Positions 43,106-51,950 of a DNA stretch of 64,000 bases are shown here, in pieces. The stretch comes from Rhizobiales bacterium 62-17. Its GTDB lineage: Bacteria; Pseudomonadota; Alphaproteobacteria; Rhizobiales; Beijerinckiaceae. Positions within the stretch are counted from its first letter, which is position 1. The number at the start of each line of letters is the position of its first letter. The translations under genes and the position numbers were made by a program. The notes under the pieces were generated by a model. That model was given only the letters and a program-made list of their open reading frames with translations, ran no database searches and had not been told where the DNA came from. Location of the stretch: assembly GCA_001898965.1 (NCBI GenBank), contig MKVW01000003.1, positions 328,844-392,843 on the forward strand, given 5' to 3'.

Positions 43106-44623
43106 TTACTGCCCACGCCTTGCATTCGTCGCGAAACGTACGGCTTCTTCCGCCGCGCGGAACAAGGCCTGTGCCTTGTTGATGCATTCGCGGTGTTCGC
43201 TCGCCGCCACCGAGTCATAGACGATGCCGGCGCCGGATTGCGCGTGCATCTGGCCATCCTTGATGACGGCCGTGCGCAGCACGATGCAGGTATCCATTTC
43301 GCCCGACGCGCCGAAATAGCCGATGCAGCCGGCATAGATGCCGCGCTTGTCGACTTCCAGCTCGTCGATGATTTCCATGGCGCGCACCTTTGGCGCGCCC
43401 GACACCGTGCCGGCCGGGAAGCCGGCGGACAAAGCCGTGATGTTATCGTGCTGCGGGTCGAGCTTACCCTCGACATTGGACACGATGTGCATGACGTGGC
43501 TGTAGCGCTCGACGAAGAAGCGGTCGGTCACTTCGACGGTGCCGATCTGCGAGACGCGGCCGACATCGTTGCGGCCGAGATCGAGCAGCATGAGATGTTC
43601 GGCGCGTTCCTTGGGATCGGCCAAGAGTTCCTGTGCCAGAGCTTCATCCTCGGCCGGCGTCTTGCCGCGCCAGCGCGTGCCGGCGATCGGACGGATTGTT
43701 ACCTTGCCGTCGCGCACGCGCACCAGGATTTCCGGGCTCGAACAGACGATCTGGAAGCCGCCGAAATCGAGATAGCAAAGGAACGGCGCCGGATTGACGC
43801 GGCGTAGCGCGCGATAAAGCGAAAAGGCCGGCAGTTCGAATGGGCCGGTGAAACGCTGCGACAGCACCACCTGAAAGATGTCGCCGGCGCGGATATATTC
43901 CTTGGCGCGCTCGACCATTTCCAGATAGCGCGCTTCCGGCGTGTTGGACGTGGCGGGCTGCGCCAGGAGATGCGGATCGGCAGCGGGCGGCGCATGGGCG
44001 AGGGGCGCTTCGAGAAGCGCGACGACGCTGTCGAGGCGCGTCTGGGCGCTCTCCCAGGCGGCGCGGGCATTGACGCCCGGTTGCGGGCGCACCGGCGTGA
44101 CGATGGAGATTTCGTCGCGCACTGTGTCAAACACCACCATCAGGGTGGGGCGGATCATCACCGCATCGGGCACGCCGATCGGATCGGGCTTGGCCGGCGC
44201 CAGCCGCTCCATCTGTCGCACCATGTCGTAGCCGAGATAGCCGAACACGCCGGCAGCCATCGGCGGCAAATCGCCTGGCAGGTCGATCTGCGATTCCGCG
44301 ATCAGCGCGCGCAGGCCGTCGAGCGGCTTCTGCGGCATCGGTTCGAAGCGGTCGCGATCGGCAAGCGCGCGGCGGTTGATTTCGCAGGCTTCGCCCTGGG
44401 CACGCCAGATGATGTCGGGATCGAGGCCGATCATCGAATAGCGGCCGCGCGAGGCGCCGCCTTCGACGGATTCGAGCAGGAAGACATTGCCGTCGCGGCC
44501 GGCCGTCAGCTTGAGGAAGGCCGAGACCGGCGTTTCCAGGTCGGCGATCAACGTGGTCGCGACCAGAACGCTTTTTCCAGCGCCAAACGCTTGCGCGAAA
44601 TCCTCGTAGGTGATCGCCGACAT
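43106..44623 (-). CDS. trpE: anthranilate synthase component I
   Basis: A 505-residue TrpE, converting chorismate to anthranilate with ammonia from TrpG. C-terminal chorismate-binding motifs: SPEILVRVRDG, RPIAGTRWRGKTPAED, MLLDLGRNDVGRVSQIG, VMHIVSNVEGKL, GAPKVRAMEIIDELE and GIYAGCIGYFGASGEMD. It is not fused to TrpG. Its start is only 11 bases after the ppiD stop, so there is no room for a trp leader peptide; it must be transcribed from upstream of or within ppiD. Confidence 0.95.
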   Translation of the reverse strand: MSAITYEDFAQAFGAGKSVLVATTLIADLETPVSAFLKLTAGRDGNVFLLESVEGGASRGRYSMIGLDPDIIWRAQGEACEINRRALADRDRFEPMPQKPLDGLRALIAESQIDLPGDLPPMAAGVFGYLGYDMVRQMERLAPAKPDPIGVPDAVMIRPTLMVVFDTVRDEISIVTPVRPQPGVNARAAWESAQTRLDSVVALLEAPLAHAPPAADPHLLAQPATSNTPEARYLEMVERAKEYIRAGDIFQVVLSQRFTGPFELPAFSLYRALRRVNPAPFLCYLDFGGFQIVCSSPEILVRVRDGKVTIRPIAGTRWRGKTPAEDEALAQELLADPKERAEHLMLLDLGRNDVGRVSQIGTVEVTDRFFVERYSHVMHIVSNVEGKLDPQHDNITALSAGFPAGTVSGAPKVRAMEIIDELEVDKRGIYAGCIGYFGASGEMDTCIVLRTAVIKDGQMHAQSGAGIVYDSVAASEHRECINKAQALFRAAEEAVRFATNARRGQ

Positions 44624-44634
44624 GAATGTGCCGC

Positions 44635-46542
44635 TTAGTTGTTGTCGCCGCCGCCGACCGCCATGCGAACAGCCGCTTCGTTGATGGAAACGCCCATGTC
44701 GCTTTGCAGCCGCGTCACATATTGCGCCAGGATGTCTTCGGCGAGCGCCGGCTTCAGCCTGTCCTCGACGGCCTTGAGGTTTTCGTCGTCGGCATCGAGC
44801 GGGGGCGTTACGGAATCGACCACCTTGAAGATGACGCGATCGAGACCGTCGGCGACCGAGGCGATGGCGCCGTTGGCGACGGAGAAGACGCGCGCGACCA
44901 CGGCCGGCGACAGTTTCTCGGAGCCGGTGCGCTTCACGTCATTGGCGAGTTCGTCCTTGACGCCGAGTTCCTTGGCCGCGTCCTCGAAGGAGGTGCCGCC
45001 TTGCAGGCGCTTGACGATCTCGCCGGCCTTTTCCTGCAGGATGCGGACGATTTCGTCCTCGCGCCAGCTCTTGGTCACCTGTTCCCGCACTTCGGCGAGC
45101 GTGCGCTCGCGTGCCGGGTCGATCGCCTTCACCTCGAACCAAATATAGCCGTTGTCCTTGGTGGTGAGCACGTCGTTGTCCATGCCGATGTCGGAGGCAA
45201 AGACGGCGCGCAGCACCTGATCGCGCTCGGGGATATCGGCGATCGGCTGGCCGTCGCGGCCACGGCCGTTGGCATCGGCGGCATCGACGGTAATAGCCTT
45301 CAGCTTCAACGCCTGGGCGGCGTCGGCGATGGATTTGCCGGACGTGCGCTCATCCTCGATCTTGTCGCGCAGGCTCGAGACTTCGTCGCGGGCGCGGTTG
45401 GCGGCGAGCTGGTTCTTCACTTCCTCGGCCACTTCGGCGAAAGGCTTCACCGCCTGGGCGTTGATCTTGACGACGCGCACGAGCACGGCGCCAAAATCGC
45501 CCTTGATCGGCGCGCTCACGCCGCCTTCCGGCAGCGCATAGGCGGCCTTGCCGACGGCCGGGTCGACGAAATCGCGCAGCGTCAGGGTGCCGAGCGCGAT
45601 GTCCTTGTCGGAGAGTTTACGCTCCTGGGCGATCGCATCGAAGGTCGCGCCGGCCTTGATCTTGTCGCTGGCTTCCTGTGCCGCCTTCTCGTCGGGGAAG
45701 ACGATCTGCTGCACTTCGCGCGTCTCGGTGGTGGTGTAGCGTTCGCCCTTGATGCGGTCGTAATAGGCGGTCGCATCGGCGTCGGAAATTTTCGACGCAT
45801 CGGCGACGCTTGCCGGGGTGATCGCCAGCACGGTGAAGGAGCGATATTCGGGTGCGCGGAAAGCGAGCTTGCGCGCGTCATAGAAGCTCTGCAGCTGCTC
45901 GTCGGTCGGCGCCTTGATTTCGCCGGCGGCTTTTTCCGGCAGCCGGAAGTATTCGACGCTGCGCGTTTCGGCGCGATAGCGATGGATGGCTTCGCGCATC
46001 GCCTGCGGCAGTTTCAGATTGGCGGTCAGGGAGTCGGCGATCTGCTGGCGCAGATAGACGCGGGCCTGTTCCTGGATGAAGCGCTGCTCGTTGGGATAGC
46101 CGGCCTCACGCAGGGCGTCGTTGAAGCGGGCGCGATCGAACTTGCCGGTCGGGCCGAGGAAGTTCGGGTCGCCGACGATCGAGGCGGCGATATCGCTGTC
46201 GGCGAGCGCCAAGCCCATGGTCTTGGCTTTCTGGTCGAGCGCCGCTTCGGCGATCAGGCGTTGCAGCACGAGACGGTCGAGCCCGGCGGCGCGGGCCTGG
46301 TCGCTGGTGATCGACTGGCGCGTCTGGCGTTGCAGATTGGTGAGCTGGGTCTGATAGGCGGCACGATAGGCCTCCAGGCTGATCTCCTGATCACCGACCT
46401 TGGCGACGCGGTTCTGGCCGAATCCCTTGAAAATGTCGGCAATGCCCCAAATGGCGAAGCTGATGATCAGAATGCCGAACATCAACGTCATAATGGCTTT
46501 GCCGACCCAATTCTGGGTCATCCGCCGCATACCTTCGAGCAT
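44635..46542 (-). CDS. ppiD: PpiD/SurA-type periplasmic peptidyl-prolyl isomerase
   Basis: A 635-residue membrane-anchored chaperone: one N-terminal transmembrane helix (about 15-37, AIMTLMFGILIISFAIWGIADIF), a SurA-N-like helical region, a parvulin rotamase domain (about 250-350, EVQQIVFPDEKAAQEASDKI ... ALGTLTLRDFVDPAVGKAAYALPEGGVSAPIKGDFGAVLVRVVKI) and a second SurA-like region. It assists folding of exported proteins at the inner membrane. The start MLEGMRRMTQNW is chosen because upstream codons lie in a palindromic element. It is upstream of trpE, an order common in Alphaproteobacteria. Confidence 0.9.
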   Translation of the reverse strand: MLEGMRRMTQNWVGKAIMTLMFGILIISFAIWGIADIFKGFGQNRVAKVGDQEISLEAYRAAYQTQLTNLQRQTRQSITSDQARAAGLDRLVLQRLIAEAALDQKAKTMGLALADSDIAASIVGDPNFLGPTGKFDRARFNDALREAGYPNEQRFIQEQARVYLRQQIADSLTANLKLPQAMREAIHRYRAETRSVEYFRLPEKAAGEIKAPTDEQLQSFYDARKLAFRAPEYRSFTVLAITPASVADASKISDADATAYYDRIKGERYTTTETREVQQIVFPDEKAAQEASDKIKAGATFDAIAQERKLSDKDIALGTLTLRDFVDPAVGKAAYALPEGGVSAPIKGDFGAVLVRVVKINAQAVKPFAEVAEEVKNQLAANRARDEVSSLRDKIEDERTSGKSIADAAQALKLKAITVDAADANGRGRDGQPIADIPERDQVLRAVFASDIGMDNDVLTTKDNGYIWFEVKAIDPARERTLAEVREQVTKSWREDEIVRILQEKAGEIVKRLQGGTSFEDAAKELGVKDELANDVKRTGSEKLSPAVVARVFSVANGAIASVADGLDRVIFKVVDSVTPPLDADDENLKAVEDRLKPALAEDILAQYVTRLQSDMGVSINEAAVRMAVGGGDNN

Positions 46543-46590
46543 TGTCACCCTTCCAGACCAACGGGCGCCGCTCTCCTGTGCGACGCCAGA

Positions 46591-46614
46591 GCGTTTTGCA
46601 AAGCGCAAAGACGC
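46591..46614 (-). repeat. dyad element upstream of ppiD (copy C, short)
   Basis: On the minus strand GCGTCTTTGC and GCAAAACGC face each other with a short centre. The arms are identical to copies A (6691) and B (20713), without their inner TTTGAC/GTCAAA dyad. It lies about 50 bases before the ppiD start. Confidence 0.5.
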
Positions 46615-46636
46615 GTCCAAACAAAGACCGAGGGCA

Positions 46637-46666
46637 AATCACGTTTCTGGCGAAGGTGATTTGCTT
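46637..46666. repeat. imperfect ATCACGTTTC-type palindrome
   Basis: GCAAATCACGTTTC and GAAGGTGATTTGC are imperfect arms of the same family as 33444 and 53973, in the spacer between the divergent ppiD and tpiA genes. Confidence 0.5.
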
Positions 46667-46768
46667 CGGGGCAGCGGTTCACATACCTGCCCCGGCGCGC
46701 TTTGCATAGCTTGGAGGCTCTGCTAACCCCGGCTGATAAAAGGGAATTGAGTGCGATCGGGAGTGTCA

Positions 46769-47518
46769 ATGCGCCACAGCCGCCGCCCGCTTGTCGCGGG
46801 AAACTGGAAAATGAACGGTCTGCGGGCGTCCCTGGCCGAAATCGCTGCCATTGCAACGGGTTCCGAGACGGCCGGAGCCGAGCTGCTGATCTGCCCGCCG
46901 GCCACCCTGGTGGCGGCGGCCGTGGCGCAGACGGCCGGGGCGCCTTTGAGAATCGGCGGGCAGGACTGTCATTGGGCGGCCTCCGGCGCCCATACGGGCG
47001 ACATTTCCGCCGAAATGTTACGGGACGCGGGCGCCGACCATGTGATCGTCGGCCATTCCGAGCGCCGCGCCGACCATGGCGAAAGCGATGCCGTGGTGAA
47101 AGCGAAGGCCGAAGCGGCGCTGCGGGCGGGCCTCACGGCCATCGTCTGCGTCGGCGAGACCCAGGCCCAACGCGAAACCGGCAAGACGCTGGAGGTGGTG
47201 GGAACGCAGCTCGCAGGCTCGCTGCCTCAAGGCGCGAGTGCCGCCAATCTCGTCATCGCCTACGAGCCGGTCTGGGCTATTGGCAGCGGCCTGACGCCGA
47301 CGCCGCAGGATGTGGCCGAGGTGCATGGCTTCATTCGCGAGCGGCTGATCGCGGCGCTGCGCGAGCAGGGGGAGGCCGTGCGCATTCTCTACGGCGGTTC
47401 GGTGAAGCCGGCGAACGCCGCCGAACTGATGGCGGTGAAGAATGTCGATGGCGCGCTCATCGGCGGCGCCAGTCTGCTGGCAAAGGATTTCTTGGCGATC
47501 GCGGGTGTGTATCGCTGA
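46769..47518 (+). CDS. tpiA: triosephosphate isomerase
   Basis: A 249-residue glycolytic TIM barrel interconverting dihydroxyacetone phosphate and glyceraldehyde 3-phosphate. Catalytic residues are visible: NWKMNG (Lys), VGHSERR (His), [11 protein letters not shown] (Glu), and the phosphate loop YGGSVKP. The ATG was chosen from CGGGAG about 6 bases upstream and family length. It is divergent from ppiD, again the usual alphaproteobacterial neighbourhood, and followed by an AroE-like gene. Confidence 0.95.
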   Translation: MRHSRRPLVAGNWKMNGLRASLAEIAAIATGSETAGAELLICPPATLVAAAVAQTAGAPLRIGGQDCHWAASGAHTGDISAEMLRDAGADHVIVGHSERRADHGESDAVVKAKAEAALRAGLTAIVCVGETQAQRETGKTLEVVGTQLAGSLPQGASAANLVIAYEPVWAIGSGLTPTPQDVAEVHGFIRERLIAALREQGEAVRILYGGSVKPANAAELMAVKNVDGALIGGASLLAKDFLAIAGVYR

Positions 47519-47562
47519 GGGACGATGGCATTTTTACGCGTGGCTTGAATGGAGAAAAGCCC

Positions 47563-48360
47563 ATGTTGGCGCCCATCGTCGGCAATCCGGTCGTACAGGT
47601 GAAGGCGCCGGCCTTGCTCAATCCACGCTATGCGGCAGCGGGCATCGATCTCGAAGTGGTCCCTATCGAACTGCCGTTGGATGGTTTCGATGCGGGCTTC
47701 TCGGCTCTGCTGAACCGCCCTGATGTCGCCGGCGTGATCGTCACGGTTCCCTTCAAGGCGCAGGCGATCAAACATTGCCAGAGCCTCGACGCGCAGGCTG
47801 AAATCGCTGGCGCGGCCAATCTTATCACGCGCGATGACAGCGGCCATTGGCGTGGTGCGATGACCGATGGCGTTGGTATGGTGCGGGCGATGCGCAAAGC
47901 CGGCTTCGATCCGAAAGGCCGTCGCGGTTTCATGGCCGGGGCCGGCGGCGCGGGGAAAGGGATCGCGGCGGCTCTTTCGGCCGCAGGCATTGCCGCGCTC
48001 GATATTTTCGATCCGGCTTATGAGAAAGCTATCGATCTTGCGGTTCGCACCGGAACGATGGCCTTGCGCCGGCCGCCTGGCACGCTTGGCGACTATGATC
48101 TCTTGATCAATGCGACGGCGCTGGGATTGAATGAGAACGATCCATCGCCGTTCGATCTCGCGCAGGCGAATGCCGATGCCTTCGTCGCCGATGTGATCGC
48201 CGAGCCTTCGCCGTCTCGCTTGCAACAGCGCGCTGCCACACGGGGGCTTCGCAACATTGGCGGCATGGATATGCTGTCGGGACAGCTCGATTTGCTGTTC
48301 GAGGGATTGGCCGCGTCGCTCTTCAACACGCGCAAGATGGGGCGACCGTTGTCGCGATGA
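47563..48360 (+). CDS. shikimate dehydrogenase-like protein (AroE family, altered substrate motif)
   Basis: A 265-residue AroE-family oxidoreductase. It has the catalytic lysine (VIVTVPFKAQAI), the MTDGVGMVRAM and GAGGAGKGIAAALSAAG (NADP Rossmann) motifs, NATALGLNENDPSPFD and GMDMLSGQLDLLF. The substrate-carboxylate motif S-x-S near the N-terminus reads NPVVQVKAP, so both serines are missing. It may act on quinate-like or another polyol acid rather than shikimate. GGAG precedes the ATG 10 bases upstream. It follows tpiA by 44 bases. Confidence 0.75.
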   Translation: MLAPIVGNPVVQVKAPALLNPRYAAAGIDLEVVPIELPLDGFDAGFSALLNRPDVAGVIVTVPFKAQAIKHCQSLDAQAEIAGAANLITRDDSGHWRGAMTDGVGMVRAMRKAGFDPKGRRGFMAGAGGAGKGIAAALSAAGIAALDIFDPAYEKAIDLAVRTGTMALRRPPGTLGDYDLLINATALGLNENDPSPFDLAQANADAFVADVIAEPSPSRLQQRAATRGLRNIGGMDMLSGQLDLLFEGLAASLFNTRKMGRPLSR

Positions 48361-48382
48361 ATTGTCCGACTTTCCGCGGCGA

Positions 48383-48916
48383 TTAACGTTCGCCGTAGGC
48401 CTTCGGCCAGTCTGGGTCCTGAAGAAGTTCGGAAAACTGACGGAAAGTTGTGTTGTCGATGACGCCGGACGCCAGATGTTGCGAGACTTCGCGGGCATCG
48501 ATCTCATAGAGGCTTCGTGTGTCCAGAAGCGCGGATGCCACTTGCAGCATTGTCTCGTATTGGTCGCAGGCATGCTGAAATACTTCAGGTGATTCCGAAA
48601 TGGCGAACTCGGTCACCGACAGCGCCAAGAGGAGTGGCATCGCGTAATAATAGTCCAGGTGCGGCGGCTGCAAACTTTCCTCGTCGCCATAGTTGAGAAA
48701 CATCTCCTTGGCCGTATCTAAATCCGTCGGCGATGGAGGCTGTTTTTGTAAGAATAGGTTGCAGACTTGCATGCAGCGCTTCGCCTCGTCATCCTGAGAG
48801 TGCGCGATGAGGAGCGAAGCTCTCTGCAACAGGATTTTCAAGAAATCGAGTTCGGACAGGCCAATCTCTTTGTCGAGAGAGGCATGGAGCTGCTGGTAGT
48901 TGCGAACACTTTCCAT
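48383..48916 (-). CDS. hypothetical protein
   Basis: A 177-residue soluble, mainly helical, acidic protein (LHASLDKEIGLSELDFLKILLQRASLLIAHSQDDEAKRCMQVCNLFL). The start at MESVRNYQQ was chosen because AAGGA lies 8 bases upstream; an ATG 33 bases further out lacks a ribosome-binding site. Codon choice is somewhat less GC-rich than its neighbours. No family recognised and no functional context: it lies between an AroE-like gene (convergent) and a LysR gene on its own strand. Confidence 0.6.
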   Translation of the reverse strand: MESVRNYQQLHASLDKEIGLSELDFLKILLQRASLLIAHSQDDEAKRCMQVCNLFLQKQPPSPTDLDTAKEMFLNYGDEESLQPPHLDYYYAMPLLLALSVTEFAISESPEVFQHACDQYETMLQVASALLDTRSLYEIDAREVSQHLASGVIDNTTFRQFSELLQDPDWPKAYGER

Positions 48917-48986
48917 CTGCGAAATCCTTGTTTCCGCGTCATATGACACGTCAACACGCGCAAAATCATGTCGCCGTCGTCGCGGT

Positions 48987-49883
48987 TTAAGGATCGCGGT
49001 GGCGAAGGGCGTTGACGATCACCGTGAACGCCGGTGAGTTCTGGCGGCGGCTTGGATAATAAAGATGATAGCCGGTGAATTTCGGCGAGAATTCATCGAG
49101 CACCAATCGCAGCCGCCCGGCGGCGATGTGATCGGCGACAAGGTTTTCGGGTAGATAAGCGATGCCGTAACCAGCAAGAGCAGCGTCGATCATCGGGTAA
49201 GTCGTATTGAAAGTGAGCTGGCCATCGACGCGCACGCGCAGATCCTGGCCGTTTTTCTGAAACTCCCAGGCATAGAGTCCGCCGCTCGTCGTTAATCGCA
49301 GGCTCATGCAATTATGTCCGATGAGATCCTGCGGCTCCTGGGGGATGGAGCGATCGGCGAAATAGGCGGGCGAGCCGACGGCGACAAGGCGCCAGTCCGG
49401 CCCGATGCGCACCGCGATCATGTCCTTCTCCAGGCTTTCGCCCAGGCGGACACCGGCATCGAACCGATCTTCGACGATGTTGCGTAGGCCGTTATCCCGG
49501 CTCAATTCCAGTTTGATGTCGGGATAGTCGGCGAGGACGGGCCGCAGTTTCGGCCATACCAGGGTTTCGAAGGCATGATCGGACACGGTGATGCGCACGG
49601 TGCCGGACGGTTTGTCTCGAAAGGCCATCAAAGCGGCGATGTCGGTCTCGATGTCGGCGATGCGCGGCGACAGCGACAGGCGCAGCCGCTCGCCGGCCTC
49701 GGTCGTCGCGACATTGCGGGTGGTGCGCGTCAACAGCCGCAGGCCCATTCGAGTTTCCAGCCGCTTGATCGTGTGGCTGAGCGTCGATTGCGTCACGCCC
49801 AGTTTGGCGGCTGCGCGGGTGAAGCTGCACTCGTCGGCGACGGCCAGGAACCAAAGCAAATCGTTGAAGTTTTCCCGCGCCAT
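48987..49883 (-). CDS. LysR-family transcriptional regulator
   Basis: A 298-residue LysR regulator: N-terminal HTH (NFNDLLWFLAVADECSFTRAAAKLGVTQSTLSHTIKRLETRMGLRLLTRTTRNV), linker helix and effector domain (TVRITVSDHAFETLVWPKLRPVLADYPDIKLELS). It is divergent from the MFS exporter gene at 50040 with a 156-base gap containing an ATAA-N11-TTAT dyad, so control of the exporter and autoregulation are likely. The start at MARENFNDLLWF is typical. Confidence 0.9.
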   Translation of the reverse strand: MARENFNDLLWFLAVADECSFTRAAAKLGVTQSTLSHTIKRLETRMGLRLLTRTTRNVATTEAGERLRLSLSPRIADIETDIAALMAFRDKPSGTVRITVSDHAFETLVWPKLRPVLADYPDIKLELSRDNGLRNIVEDRFDAGVRLGESLEKDMIAVRIGPDWRLVAVGSPAYFADRSIPQEPQDLIGHNCMSLRLTTSGGLYAWEFQKNGQDLRVRVDGQLTFNTTYPMIDAALAGYGIAYLPENLVADHIAAGRLRLVLDEFSPKFTGYHLYYPSRRQNSPAFTVIVNALRHRDP

Positions 49884-49931
49884 GCCGTCACCTTTAAAGC
49901 TGATGCCGGTCATTATTTATGGCTTGGATCG

Positions 49932-49950
49932 ATAAGTCCAAATCAATTAT
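49932..49950. promoter_or_regulatory. candidate LysR operator (T-N11-A)
   Basis: ATAA and TTAT are separated by exactly 11 bases in the divergent gap between the LysR gene and the MFS exporter gene, the canonical LysR T-N11-A box with a perfect dyad. Confidence 0.5.
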
Positions 49951-50039
49951 TCGTTCTAATCCCATGATGGGCCCGGGACTATCTCGGTCGCGCAAGGCTG
50001 TCCGGCGCGGGCGGCCATTTTTCTGGCGCGACGGACCTC

Positions 50040-51248
50040 ATGGACACGATTTACGACGACACACTCACCGCTTCCCGCGCGGCCTCGCGGGCGGCTTGGA
50101 GCGCTATTCTTTCCATGGCGCTCTGCGTCGCCGTGCTCATTGCCTCGGAGTTCATGCCCGTCAGCCTGTTGACGCCGATCGCCGGCGATCTTGGCATCAC
50201 CGAAGGGCGGGCCGGACAGGCGATTTCGATCTCCGGAATTTTCGCGGTTGTCACCAGCCTGTTCATCGCCGGTCTCACCCGGCGCCTCGATCGCAAGATC
50301 GTCTTGGCGTCTTTCTCGATCCTGCTCGTCGTCTCGGGCGCGGTGGTGACATTCGCGCCCAACTATGCGGTGCTGATGATCGGCCGTGCTCTGCTCGGTG
50401 TTGCCATCGGCGGTTTCTGGTCGATGTCGACGGCCATCGTCATGCGCCTGGTGCCGGAGGAGGCGGTGCCCAAGGGACTGGCGATGATCAACGCCGGCAA
50501 CGCCATCGCAGCCACCGTGTCGGCGCCGCTGGGCAGTCTGCTCGGCGCCTATATCGGCTGGCGCGGCGCTTTCTTCCTTGTCGTGCCGCTGGCTCTGCTC
50601 GCCTTGGTCTGGCAGTGGCTCAGCCTGCCTGCGCTGCCGCCGCGCCGTACAGGCTCGGGCAATGTTTTCAAGCTGCTGTTGCGTTCGCAGGTGGCGCTCG
50701 GCATGGCGGCGATGTTCATGTTCTTCATGGGCCAGTTCGCGCTGTTCACCTATTTGCGGCCGTTCCTCGAAAACGTGACCGGCGTTAGCGTTTCGAGCCT
50801 GTCGGCGATCCTGCTGCTGATGGGCCTGGCTGGCGTCGCCGGCACCTGGGTCGTCGGCCTGCTGCTGCGGGCGCGTCTCTACAGCATCGTCATCGCCATC
50901 CCCTTGGCCATGACCCTTCTGGCCGTGGCGCTGATCGTTTGGGGCGCGATGCCGGTCGCTACCGCCGCCGTGCTGATCGGCTGGGGCTTTTTCGCGACGG
51001 CGGCGCCGGTGGGATGGGGCACGTGGCTCAGCCGGGTTCTGCGCGATGACGCGGAGGCGGGCGGTGGCCTTCAGGTCGCGGTCATCCAATTCGCCATCAC
51101 CTTGGGCGCGGCGATCGGCGGCCTCCTGTTCGATGCGGTGGGCTGGTGGAGCCCGTTCGCCATGGCCGCCGTTCTACTGGTGGGCGCGGCGCTGTTCGCG
51201 GCCGCCGCGGCGGTGGACCATCAACGCGGGCTGAGATCCTTGAGATAA
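50040..51248 (+). CDS. MFS drug/metabolite exporter (arabinose-efflux/NepI-like)
   Basis: A 402-residue 12-helix transporter. The first half has LIASEFMPVSLLTPIAGDLGITEG and the MFS loop LTRRLDRKIV, with RALLGVAIGGFWSMSTAI in helices 4-5, which is the DHA1 drug:H+ antiporter pattern of NepI/YdhP-like proteins. Its divergent LysR partner is the probable regulator. Its 3' end overlaps the convergent TetR gene by 28 bases. Confidence 0.85.
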   Translation: MDTIYDDTLTASRAASRAAWSAILSMALCVAVLIASEFMPVSLLTPIAGDLGITEGRAGQAISISGIFAVVTSLFIAGLTRRLDRKIVLASFSILLVVSGAVVTFAPNYAVLMIGRALLGVAIGGFWSMSTAIVMRLVPEEAVPKGLAMINAGNAIAATVSAPLGSLLGAYIGWRGAFFLVVPLALLALVWQWLSLPALPPRRTGSGNVFKLLLRSQVALGMAAMFMFFMGQFALFTYLRPFLENVTGVSVSSLSAILLLMGLAGVAGTWVVGLLLRARLYSIVIAIPLAMTLLAVALIVWGAMPVATAAVLIGWGFFATAAPVGWGTWLSRVLRDDAEAGGGLQVAVIQFAITLGAAIGGLLFDAVGWWSPFAMAAVLLVGAALFAAAAAVDHQRGLRSLR

Positions 51249-51853
51249 GCGCACAGCATATCGGCCACGGCGTCGGCATAGGTTTCGATGTCTTCGGCCG
51301 CGCGTGGGCTTGAGGAGAATTGCTTGCCCACTGCGCTCAATGTGGTGGTGATCACATCGGCGACGAGAATGCGTTTGGCGTCCGGCGTGTCGGGCAGGGC
51401 TTCGCGCATGAAATCTTGCATCGTGCGCGCGCCTCTCTCTTTCGCCTCGCGCGCTTCGGGCGCGTCGCGATAGAGCGGCGCGGCATCGTCGAGTGCGCCG
51501 CGTATGGCGGCCTCCTCGCATTCCGAGCGGATGAAGGCATGCACCAAGGCGCGCAGCCGCGCCGGCGGCGGCTTGCTTGTGTCTTCCAGGATCGCGCGCA
51601 GCAGGTCGCTGGTCTGGCGCCATTCGTCGCTTTGCAGGCGGAACAGGATCGCCGCCTTGTTGGGAAAATATTGGTAGAGCGAGCCGACGCTGACGCCGGC
51701 TTTCTCAGCCACGCGAGTGGTGGTGAAGCGCTGCGCGCCCTCGCTCGTCAAAACCTGAACAGCCGCTTCCAGAACGGCGGAGATGAGGTCGGTGGAGCGC
51801 GCCTGCTTGGGCGATTTTCGCGAGGAAATAGAGGTGCTTGGGCGATCGGTCAT
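51221..51853 (-). CDS. TetR family transcriptional regulator
   Basis: The 210-residue product has the TetR HTH near the N-terminus (about 15-60, SKSPKQARS/TDLISAVLEAAVQVL..., TTTRVAEKAGVSVGSLYQYFPNKAAIL) and a helical ligand domain. The start MTDRPSTSIS is well inside the longest frame, chosen for family length. It is divergent from the O-methyltransferase gene (97-base gap) and convergent with the MFS gene, overlapping it by 28 bases. The methyltransferase is the most likely target. Confidence 0.85.
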   Translation of the reverse strand: MTDRPSTSISSRKSPKQARSTDLISAVLEAAVQVLTSEGAQRFTTTRVAEKAGVSVGSLYQYFPNKAAILFRLQSDEWRQTSDLLRAILEDTSKPPPARLRALVHAFIRSECEEAAIRGALDDAAPLYRDAPEAREAKERGARTMQDFMREALPDTPDAKRILVADVITTTLSAVGKQFSSSPRAAEDIETYADAVADMLCAYLKDLSPR

Positions 51854-51950
51854 GAGGCGGGCACGGTAATGCGAATGGAAAACCTGAAGGATTATTCGTA
51901 TTTTCCGGATCGACGCAAGGCCCTGTTCGGCCCGTACCGGAGACTTCGAA

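Noticed and set aside
51854-51950. CGAAT/ATTCG and GGAAAA/TTTTCC pairs as TetR operators
   Set aside because: The pairs interleave rather than nest and are short; not distinguishable from chance.
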